Assembly (NCBI RefSeq): GCF_000003605.2
Contig: NW_003135346.1
Location: forward strand, 454,339-466,746
Direction: 5' to 3'
Length of the DNA stretch: 12,408 nucleotides
Source of the DNA: Saccoglossus kowalevskii
Lineage: Eukaryota; Hemichordata; Enteropneusta; Harrimaniidae
In this document: in pieces, positions 1 through 8,600 of the stretch
Numbering within the stretch: position 1 is the first letter of the stretch
Layout of the letters: each line of letters starts with the position of its first letter
Translations under genes and position numbers: made by a program
The notes under the pieces: generated by a model
What the model saw: only the letters and a program-made list of their open reading frames with translations
What the model was told of the DNA's origin: nothing
Database searches by the model: none

Positions 1-57
1 CGGTATTGCATGTGCCAACAGCATTGAGCACTTCCACTTTTAATTTCGCTTACTCAC

Positions 58-206
58 CTAATTTCTTAACCAACTTTTTGTTCTTGTTCAGCTTTTTCAA
101 AGCCTCAGCATCCATACATGGCAAGTTGTTAGCTTTAGCTTCATCCATATGCTGCTGATCAGCAAGAACACAGATCCTGAATTTCGGTCGCGGTATATTC
201 CTCAGC
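58..206 (-). CDS. RPL10A: RPL10A exon 3
   Basis: This is a 149-nt exon with acceptor TTTTCACAG ending at 207 and a strong donor G|GTGAGT at 57-52. The first G completes the Lys codon left open by exon 2, giving [12 protein letters not shown], close to the family's TVRLKSTPRPKF. It ends LVKKL plus one base (phase 1). Confidence 0.95.
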
Positions 207-2208
207 CTGTGAAAAGGAGGATTTATCATGAAGAGGCCCGCTCATAGTTCAAACTATAATAAGGGCTTGAAAAGATTACCAACTCTGATCCCAAAGGCAA
301 CTACATTTCAGCAGTTTAGTCAAAGCATATATACAAAGCAAATTTTATTATTTCTAAAAAAATCAAACGAGCTGCTCTGATTGGTTTAACTGTTGCAGTT
401 GGGGAAGACAGCCCAATCTTGCTAGTAGCTTCACAACTCAAAACAGGATATTCCCTGTTCACTTCAAATACGTCTCTCGGGGTTTTTGAATACCAATTTT
501 TCAACCAACAAGTACACCAAATTTGAGGGCAACCGCTTAAAATGCCTTGAACTGATTGAAATTGTAAATGAAAGACCACTTGAGGTATTCAGGTATCTGA
601 TTTTTGAACTCTGCATTTATAGATTTTAAAGTAGGTTATATTAAAAAACCACCTGCATGCCTATCAAAAGTAAAGATTTGTGAAGAGTTTAAATCATGGA
701 TGTCTTTCACTTGTAATTTCATGAAAAAATCCTGGACTACCAAATTGTATGGCACAATCAGCAACAGTAGAAAAAAAAAAAAAATGATTTTGAGCCATAC
801 AATCCACACCCAATCGTGTGTACAATAGAATGGCAGATCAAAACAACTTCAGTTCTCAGATCATTTTTGAGAATGTCCTCATAACTAAATAAGTTAATAC
901 ATGCCAAATAGTTAAATCATCACTGAACTGAATCCATGCGTTTTGCCAGCCATTCACTGTATACAGTAATGTATTGAAAATAATACCACAACCACAAAGT
1001 TCTACCTTCTAGTTATACAAGGAAATTAGTGGCATATCTGCCTCCCCAGTTTTTAAAGACCCTGGGTACGAGTCCGTTAGACATCAAAGTCCAACTACCC
1101 CAGTGGGGTTTGAAAACTCAAAAGCCTTCATACTTCACTGTTCCAGAGAAACGCTTGTCTTTCTGTGGATCATAATTTTTCAGGTTAATCTGTAGTTCGA
1201 CTGTCTCTTGAAATTTCCTTTTTTTCTCTTGACTTCCTTTAAGGACTTCTTGTACGGCTTCGTACAGGGTATCCCTGGTAATCTTACTGTAAACGGGAAA
1301 ACAAGTTATTTAATCAATACTGAAGACCGACAAAAAATAAAGCAAATCGAAATTTGAAGAAAAAATTTGACTGCATGCATTATAATTTGTTAACAATATG
1401 TTGTGATTAACAAGTTGTGTACATGTGCCCCCAAATCAAACGTGCAAGTGCATTTTCCAGCAAGTCACACAAGTATTGGGACTGCAAGTTAACAAACGTA
1501 ATCACCAACCACAAGAGTTTTGACTAAATTTTGAATATTACCATTCATTTTTTCACTGTAAAATTGCTAGTAATATCTAAAAAACAAAGGTTGATGTTTT
1601 TGTATGCAATAATGTTTGTCATGGTCAAATCTGTTTTGTCAAACCTAAAGTTATCAACGATTAGTGAGCAAGTTTGCTAACTTGCTGTCCCAATACTTCT
1701 GTGACTTGCTGTAACAAAATCTTAATTTAGCTTTCACTCTTTTACATACAGTATCTGGAGATGGTACAAACTGGTTAAACGTGTGTCAAGAATGAGCCAC
1801 TGAATAAATAAGATTGTTAACACGTTCTCATACCGGGACTGGGGACAAATCGCGCAATTCGTCGAGAAAGGAATGCCTTAAGTTCAAGTAGCGAAAGTCC
1901 GAAAAACCATACAGCATGCACCACAAGATGGTATGATGGATGCACAAACATCTCCGTTTGTTCAGGTTATCAAATCAATAAATTAATGTTCATGTACTAT
2001 CTATTTTTCATTCATAGGGCCCGAGAACATATGTTCCGGACGGGGCAATCCCAGAAACTTTTTGAAATGTAAACACAATCAGTATAAAAACATAACATAA
2101 AATACAATGAACTACATATTAAAATATCATTGAACTATCAAGGTGATAACATGTCACAATCATCAGATGGAAGTGGATTATTTTCAATAATTATTGAACG
2201 AACCTCAT
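58..2208 (-). CDS. RPL10A: RPL10A (uL1), 60S ribosomal protein L10a, 5' part of spliced gene
   Basis: Coding exons read on the minus strand are 2208-2204, 1286-1134 and 206-58. The joined product starts [13 protein letters not shown]. It continues with the family blocks [34 protein letters not shown] and [15 protein letters not shown], which match the first ~103 residues of the ~217-residue animal protein. uL1 forms the mobile L1 stalk of the cytosolic large subunit, next to the tRNA exit site. Junction phases agree with the protein: AG+T gives Ser, AA+G gives Lys, and exon 3 ends on G, as needed for the Ala that follows KKL in the family. The C-terminal half lies beyond the left edge. The gene runs divergently from USP47 and carries a snoRNA in intron 2. 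The identity rests on remembered family sequence; exon 1 is the least certain part. Confidence 0.95.
207..1133 (-). other. RPL10A intron 2 (GT-AG, 927 nt), snoRNA host
   Basis: The ends are GTATGA and TTTTCACAG. The intron contains the C/D snoRNA at 932-848, about 200 nt from the 5' splice site and about 640 nt from the acceptor. No other exon or RNA was recognised. The open frames at 316-579 (minus) and 604-828 (plus) show no family signature. Confidence 0.85.
848..932 (-). ncRNA. C/D-box snoRNA, SNORD45-like, in RPL10A intron 2
   Basis: Read on the minus strand, TTCAGTTC (932-925) pairs perfectly with GAACTGAA (855-848) to form the 8-bp terminal stem. Directly inside are box C GTGATGA (923-917) and box D CTGA (859-856). 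Internal boxes are D' CTTA (893-890) and C' GTTATGA (885-879), each one base off consensus. The guide before D', GGCATGTATTA (905-895), is exactly complementary to the conserved 18S rRNA sequence TAATACATGCC. The D'+5 rule puts 2'-O-methylation on the U of TAAT, human U172, a site assigned to the SNORD45 family. The guide before box D has no target I can name. It probably acts in the nucleolus with fibrillarin after release from the spliced intron. The assignment is from structure and remembered rRNA sequence. Confidence 0.88.
1134..1286 (-). CDS. RPL10A: RPL10A exon 2
   Basis: This is a 153-nt exon with acceptor TTTACAG ending at 1287 and donor AA|GTATGA at 1133. It encodes [11 protein letters not shown] through KRFSGTV and ends with two bases of a Lys codon (phase 2). 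It includes the invariant [12 protein letters not shown] block of eukaryotic uL1. Reading past the donor gives YEGF and then a stop, which supports the splice position. Confidence 0.95.
1287..2203 (-). other. RPL10A intron 1 (917 nt)
   Basis: This lies between the proposed exon 1 and exon 2. The acceptor has a clear pyrimidine tract; the donor GTTCGT is weak. I see no second snoRNA with paired ends. The only notable sequence is a 12-bp palindrome, GAACATATGTTC, at 2025-2036. Confidence 0.65.
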
Positions 2209-2244
2209 CTTGCAGTAAGATGGCGAACACCGATGGTGAAAAAG
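2204..2244 (-). CDS. RPL10A: RPL10A exon 1: TOP-like leader and first five coding bases
   Basis: Exon 2 starts with the third base of a Ser codon, so exon 1 must end in AG or TC in phase 2. On the minus strand, ATG at 2208-2206 followed by AG and a GT at 2203-2202 gives M-S-K-I-T-R-D, very close to the family start M-S-S-K. Upstream, 2244-2238 reads C-TTTTT-C, the terminal oligopyrimidine start typical of ribosomal-protein mRNAs. It predicts a leader of about 36 nt. The donor GTTCGT is weak (it keeps +5G and the preceding AG), so this exon is an inference. Ribosomal-protein genes often break immediately after the start codon, which fits. Confidence 0.72.
2217..2225 (+). promoter_or_regulatory. 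YY1-type site in the RPL10A leader
   Basis: AAGATGGCG on the plus strand (CGCCATCTT on the RPL10A strand) matches the YY1 consensus. It lies just downstream of the predicted TOP start, a place where animal ribosomal-protein genes commonly carry YY1 sites. Binding is an inference. Confidence 0.5.
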
Positions 2245-2461
2245 ACCATGTGATAGCGAGGCTTCAGCCTCGTCGGAACCAATATTTTATGAGTTGAATG
2301 TTCCTGTTTAAATATTGTCCAAATGTTGATCTAGATATAAAATTAACATATATAGATGTAAAATGCATTATTATTTATAATATATTTCGACATTGTAACT
2401 TCTATTTTAATATTTAGTTGATAATATTGTCGCTGTTACGAGTAGTCGTTCGAGGTCATCA

Positions 2462-2478
2462 TCTCGCATATTGCGAGA
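2462..2478. promoter_or_regulatory. 17-bp palindrome TCTCGCA-TAT-TGCGAGA in the shared promoter
   Basis: This is a perfect inverted repeat with 7-bp arms and a 3-bp centre. It sits between the divergent start codons, about 150 bp upstream of the USP47 ATG. The arms resemble the two halves of TCTCGCGAGA, the element bound by BANP in CpG promoters, opened by a spacer. The symmetry is seen; a regulatory role is inferred. Confidence 0.5.
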
Positions 2479-2623
2479 CGATAATTGTCGAGACTTCCTG
2501 GATTTCTTTTTTCGCCATGTTGTGCATTTCTGCGGATGAAGTAACTAAAAATATACTTGGAATGGTGGGCTCTCCAGCGAATGACACACATTCCCGGTAT
2601 AGTACCTAACCCAGACATCAATA

Positions 2624-2662
2624 ATGTTACCAGGAGAAAGTAATCAGCTCGTAGCAACTGAG
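2624..2662 (+). CDS. USP47: USP47 exon 1 coding part
   Basis: It holds thirteen codons, MLPGESNQLVATE, ending at GAG followed by the donor GTATGT (2663-2668). There is an in-frame TAG at 2600 and no ATG between it and 2624; A stands at -3. Nine of the 13 residues match the vertebrate start MVPGEENQLVPKE. The upstream leader boundary is not visible. Confidence 0.88.
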
Positions 2663-5600
2663 GTATGTTTCAAAACTGTAACGTACCACCCGATCATCAT
2701 TAATCGCTAAAATCGGTGTCTCGGCATGCTCGGCCGTACCGGTTAAGTTAAAAAAAAACATCCGACAACCACAGAATGATCCGATCCGTCACCGCTTTTC
2801 AACAAGTGTCCCGTTATGTGACTATAATCCTCATGCGAGAATTCATCAACGCGGCCGGCAACTTTTACTCAAACCGTTCGTTGTTCCGGTCGAGCCGGAA
2901 GAGAAATAAAAAAAAATGCCACGACTGATTATTTTCAAAATAACGATGACGACATCATTTGTTTCTATCATTGAACTAAAAAGAAAATTATACATAATAT
3001 CCACATATGTATTTTCAAGAATCGGCACCACCAGTAACTTCTAAACAATACGATAACGATCTGTCAATTCGTTAGGTGATCATCGGTGACACGAATGTAC
3101 AATGGTGGGTGGGAGTGAATGAGAGCGTGAAGGGGGTGAAGCACCCTAGTTTGACAAAAAGTGGGACAGGTGACAACTATTGGAATGTTCGCTTCAAACT
3201 CTTACAATCATCATTAGTTAAAATAAATAAGGATTACAACAATCTCTATACCCATCACATTAAAATGTTTATTATTTGGTATGACTATATTTGTAAATTA
3301 AAAATGCAGGGTAGATATAAATACAGTAATACCCATGATCAACTCTGTGTTGGAAACACAGAGCTGATTACGGGTGTTACGTTACCCTACTGGACGTAAC
3401 TAGGCCGCGTTAGCACCCAAGCCCCCTTCCCTTTGCGCAATTTTTATATTCGGGGTCACATTCGGCAAAACACCCACCTTTTCAAAATGCCACTAATTTA
3501 AAACTTGGTCTTTGATCATTGCCTAACGAATACTGGTAATCGTTTTTATATGATACAACGTGGATATCAACCAACGAGAGTATGTTGTGAATGCGTAGAC
3601 CCTGGTAATCGTGCATAAACTACGCTTCAACAATGGCCTGTTAATAAAAGTAATATGTGGTTAATATTTCATGTCATACTCAGTTTATCTATCAAAAATT
3701 GCTGGTTACCTGTTTTTTGACCAATGTCCATGTCGTTTATTCACCGAAATCAATTCCAGAAGATCGTACAATTCACTTCCACATTGCGTAACCAGAAAGT
3801 CTTAAGGAATTTCTAAAGAATTATGTCGGTACAACACAACATTCTGATTGGTTAATAACAGACTTGTCAATGATGGCGCAACTAATTTTCAAAATTCTAT
3901 TTTCCCTCAAAGACGTAATATTCCCCCTCAATCTGTCACTTGGTGAATTAAAATTGTCATTTGCACTTTTTTCCCAGAGGGGGTGCTTGGGTAATCATGA
4001 TTTTCTGAGTTGAGAACCCTGGGTGCTAACGCGATCGAGTACGGTAAATGTCGTTACTGATGATGTTATGGATGATGGGGACATAAAACAACAGATTAAA
4101 TCATTCTATGGTAAAGCAAATATACCGCTTCGAAAATCTTCTAGCTGCAGTAGTAATGTTAAAATTACATTGTTTCAAACCTTTTGAGCTAACATGTGTT
4201 GTTCACAGCTTTGGTTTCAACATAATCGTAGAAGTATTAATAATCTCCATGTTTCATATAGTAATGCATTTCGTTTATTTTTGGGCCTGGATTGTAGTGC
4301 TGGTGGTATGATTGTATCCTCCAACATTCCTACATGTGACATTCTTAGACAAAACATGTCTTTTTTCACTCTATACCCGTCTTAATAAAAGTGGTAATAG
4401 AATTGTTGTAGTGCCTTCATCATCTGATACGCTTTTTTGCTCCGCTGTCGACTTTGTCGAGCGGAGCTTATCATATGAGTGATTGTCTGTCGTCGTCGTC
4501 CGTCATCGTTCGTGTCAATGTTTTATTTTTTCGACTTCTTCTTGAAAACTACAAGCCTGAATGCTTTGATACTTGGTGTATATGTACCTTGGGTGGACCT
4601 CTTTCAGATTTGTTCATTTTGTAATGATATCTTTAGTTCTCTAATTTTGGTGAATATTTTTGTCATTTTTGGTAAAAAGTGATATTTTCAACTTCTTGTT
4701 AAAAACCACAAGTCCAATTGCTTTGATATTACATATATAGGTACTACATGTGGATCTCTCTCAGATTTGTTCATTTAGTAATGATATCTTTAGTTCTCTA
4801 ATTTTGGTGAATATTTTTGTCATTTTTGGTAAAAAGTGATATTTTCAACTTCTTGTTAAAACCGCAAGTCCAATTGTTTTGATATTACATATATAGATAC
4901 TACATGTGGACCCTTCTCAGATTTGTTCATTTCGTGATGATATCTTAAATTCTCTAATTTTGGTGAATATTTTTGTCATTTTTGGTAAAAAGTGATATTT
5001 TCGACTTCTTGTTAAAAACCACAAGTCCAATTGCTTTGATATTACATATATAGGTACTACATCTGGACCACTCTCAAATTTGTTTATTTTGTAATGATAT
5101 GGTCAATTCTCTAATTTTGGTGAATATTTTTGTCATTTTTGGATAAAAGTGATATTTTCGACTTCTTGTTAAAAACGACAAGTATAATTGCTTTGATATT
5201 ATTACATACATAGGTACTACATGTGGACCTCTCTCATATTTGTTCATTTTGTAATGATATCTTTAATTATCTACAGTAATTTTGGTGAATATTTTTGTCA
5301 TTTTTGGTAAAAAGTGATATTTTCTTCTTGTTAAAAACCACAATCATTTATGGTTAAAAATGATATTTTTGAATTTTTGTTGAAAACAGCAAGTCCCATT
5401 GCATTGATACTATTCATATTGTTCATTTTCTAATGATATCTTCTGTTCTATAATTGAAATGTGCATTGCAAACAGCGGAGCTATCTCAGCCGACAGGCTG
5501 CTTGTTTGTTCTTTTTTTATGTTCTGTACCATACACTTATGTGATACGTCACAGTTACTCTCAAGTACTAGTATTAAGTCAATTCTGTGTTCTCCCCAAT

Positions 5601-8600
5601 ATACAACATTAGGAATAAATTATGTAAATCATATTCTAACTATTATGCAAACTAGCTGTCATCCACCTAAATCCTGGGGAAAACACTGCAATTCTTTTTA
5701 TATGTTTTTTCTCTGACGTTGTTGGTTTTATACATATTGTTTTATATACAGGGCTTCAGTGTTCTCCCCAGAAATTTTCCATAGAGTCGCGGCTAATTTG
5801 CATAATAATTAGCATATCATTAACATATTGTTTGTCATATGGGGGAAATAAAACAAGACCAGTTTTTTTTCCTTTTTTTTCTATTTATTTTATGTACAAT
5901 CTGTATACAATAAAAGTGCACTGCATGTTTAGTATTGCAAATGTCGCGCAGAAATACTGAGTTTTCTGATTTTTTTGCTTGGCCCAGCAATCAGCAACTT
6001 TATAAAACCCTGTTCGGTCCCGGTAAATTAAACATTGGGTTGATGATTCTCAGTGCTTATCTTCCGTTTCTGTTGTTTTCCGGTTAAGTACAACAACTGT
6101 TACAAGTCACGATACTTATGCTACTATGTTCGAGCAATAATAGTTTTTCTGGCTGAAATCATCCATCTTTATGTATTTTTTTTAATCGTCGATGTTGTCT
6201 GTTCAACACAATTGTGAACAAGTCGAGACAATGGAGTTCTGAATTACGAATTGTCACCATTGTTATACCACGTATAATTGAGGCTTTTCCTTCAAGAAAT
6301 AACACAAGTGTCACTCCAATTTCCACACGTTTCTTGATTAGAATTCCTGATTTCTTGATAAATATATTATTTTCCATTATGCTTCACTTAATTCATCCGG
6401 ATCTGAGCACGATATGCGATCCGAGTGGGAAGTTCACGCTCACTGGATCTTACGTGGATGACGCCATCTTGGATTCACAATCATGAGGTCAAAATTGTTT
6501 ACATCATAAATATATATTTTTTCACATTTTGATCACAAAAAAACAAATACAATATCAAAAATACTGATAAAAATCAAAACCTAGAATAATAGTACGACTA
6601 CATTTCTAAAAATAATAATAAAAATACGTTTCGTACACACCGGAAACATGTGGTTTTTGTCCCTAAGTGTGACTCTATCATTTGCATATGAATATACGTT
6701 TGGCAAAAAGCGTTTGAGACCGGAGCTTACGGCTTTGTCTTTATAGAACTGCTTTGTTTTTTTAAACGATATCCAACCAATGAGAAACAACAGGGAGTTA
6801 TCCCGGGAAATTGGCGTTAATACAATGCATTTGTAGATTTAACTAGTTAGCCAGGAAACTTTACAGTCTGTGAGAGACTGAAGAAATCAGATCACGGGAT
6901 AAATAATAGCATCGCGGAGGAAACACGTAGCGTCGCGGGAAAATCCGATCGCGCCGCGTATAAGATGTACAAACTTTTAATAAAGATTTAATAAATAAAT
7001 TTTCACTTCGAGAGATTGTTATAATAATTGACCAATTTAATTGATAGTGGCTCAAAATAAACTATAGTCTTGAACAATCATATTTAGTATGGAACGTGTA
7101 CATGTGAAAACTAGTTGCCCATTGATATCAACTATCAAGTAAATACAAAATACAAAAATAAAATACATGTTTCCTTTTTCAGTATTATTTATTACCTATT
7201 TTTAAAAACAATTTCAAAGTTTTTTTTTTTCAGTGTTTGTAAAAATAATCGTCTAAAGAAATAACAACGCTATATTGAAACTAAGCGAAATCATTCAAAT
7301 CTCGCACTATGTGAGATTTCAGTGTGAGATTAAACTGTGAGGGTGCTGTCATGCTCAAATCTCAAATTGTACCAGAACTACTAATAGCCTTAAAGAACGG
7401 AAGTCGTCGTGCCACACATGTGCGATACATATGGGTCTCATATAAACAAAGATGGCAACTTTGACTGTTGCAGTTTAGAAGGAATCGAAGGAGTCATGAG
7501 CGGTAATTAGTTCTAGTCACGCCCAGGTCGAACCTCACATTTGTGATTTCCATTAGAAGAGGGCATTGGATTGTGGAAAAATCAACGACGACTACCACCT
7601 TTTAACCATATCTACTCAACAAGCCGATTATCAAATATTTTTTTTTTTCATTTCAGGTTTCGTGCGTAGCTGATGCACCCAAGATTTTGTGTATTATTCG
7701 AGATACTACCAATCCACAATGGCAGACATGCAATATTACGATAAATTTACCAGCCAGTTGCCCTTGTCGTGAACTACACGATGAAGTTGCTCGGCATGCT
7801 AACTATGAAACAGACAGTTTCTCATTGGTGTGGATCAGGGGAGGGCAAGACACTGATGAGGCAAGTCACTTGTTTTCCCGAAATTAACCATTTAGACGAG
7901 TGATGAGAATGAGATCATTTGTAGGGATTATCTACTTGACACTTGTTTTCCTTAACCCTTTCCCCGGCAAACTTTCTCATTCAAATATTTTTGCACTTTT
8001 TTTCTTGTATTCTTCAATATTTCCTAAAATGACCCCTAGTTTTGGAGCCAACAGACAAAAGTTGAGTTACTTTTCAGTTTTTACTCAAAATATTTGGCTG
8101 TTTTTGTCCCAATCTTCTGAATGAAAGAGCTGACTATAAACAGGACTGATTTGTGAATTTGTGATGAAGGTGGAGAATAGGTTGAGGTAGAAGCCTAGTC
8201 ATAATTTTTGACAAAATTGGTCATAAATCGCATGACAATGTTCATTAGTTTATTATGTACAATCATGAAGCTAATGTCCCATGGTAGAATTAAATAGCAT
8301 TATTTTGTGTGTTACAGTTAAGCTTTTTGAAAAATGTGTTCTAATATTTCTTGGAAATTATTATTTTTAGAACTATTCCAAAGACACCAATGTTAAAGAA
8401 AAATTGCATTTTTTGACACTTTTTAAAACCCCGATTTTTAAATAATTCAGAACAACAAAAAGTACTCCATCATTAACAATATATGATTTTTTTTCAGCCC
8501 ATGTCACCAGGCTAGATTTTGAGATATTGCATAGAAACCTGTGTCAATATAATAGTGTCAAAATGGTGACTTTTCGCTAAAATACAACCATCAATTTCTC

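Larger units (their letters stand above)
2209..2623. promoter_or_regulatory. Divergent promoter region between RPL10A and USP47
   Basis: The start codons of the two genes are 415 bp apart on opposite strands. The interval includes the RPL10A leader with its TOP-type start (2244-2238, minus) and a YY1-type word. It also has the inverted repeat at 2462-2478 and then the USP47 leader. The middle (about 2290-2420) is very AT-rich. CpG density rises around 2430-2540 and again downstream of USP47 exon 1 to about 2890. There is no convincing TATA box for either gene. Confidence 0.7.
4439..5506. mobile_element. Satellite-bearing non-autonomous element A (Helentron/DINE-like plan)
   Basis: The left end is a hairpin, GCTCCGCT…GTCGAC-TTT-GTCG-AGCGGAGC (4439-4467). 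A CGTC-rich microsatellite (about 4484-4508) follows, then five to six ~157-bp tandem monomers (about 4525-5450). Next comes a second AGCGGAGC (5474-5481) that mirrors the left GCTCCGCT. A 3' hairpin CAGCC-GACA-GGCTG (5487-5500) and CTTGTT finish the unit. No protein is encoded. The layout resembles Helentron-derived DINE/pearl elements known from flies and oysters; that class assignment is an inference. Confidence 0.6.
2663..7656 (+). other. USP47 intron 1 (GT-AG, 4994 nt)
   Basis: The ends are GTATGT and TTTCAG. Contents in order: a CpG-rich start (to about 2890), a hairpin (3325-3381), a MITE-like element (3406-4033), a satellite-bearing element (4439-5506), small inverted repeats (5674-5771) and a CpG cluster (about 6700-6965). 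The rest is AT-rich DNA in which I recognise nothing. Vertebrate isoforms can carry an extra exon (…FWRC…) here; I found no such exon. Confidence 0.8.

Noticed and set aside
2025-2036. GAACATATGTTC palindrome in RPL10A intron 1
   Set aside because: Resembles a steroid-response element but the half-site spacing is 2 rather than 3; short palindromes like this are expected by chance.
2220-2297. Short plus-strand frame starting AAGATGGCG
   Set aside because: The ATG belongs to a YY1-type word in the RPL10A leader; only 25 codons, with no suitable donor.
3076-3399. 107-codon open frame in USP47 intron 1
   Set aside because: No recognisable domain, no ATG at its start, and its 3' part is the hairpin at 3325-3381.
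6214-6486. 90-codon frame with an overlapping antisense frame
   Set aside because: No homology recognised on either strand; opposite-strand frames of this size occur by chance.
7861-7866. GT donor at 7865 for USP47 exon 2
   Set aside because: It would add four bases (GCAA), shift exon 3 out of frame and break the ungapped match; GTCACT is also a poor donor.
8161-8167. GTGATGA box C-like word
   Set aside because: No CTGA at snoRNA distance and no flanking stem.
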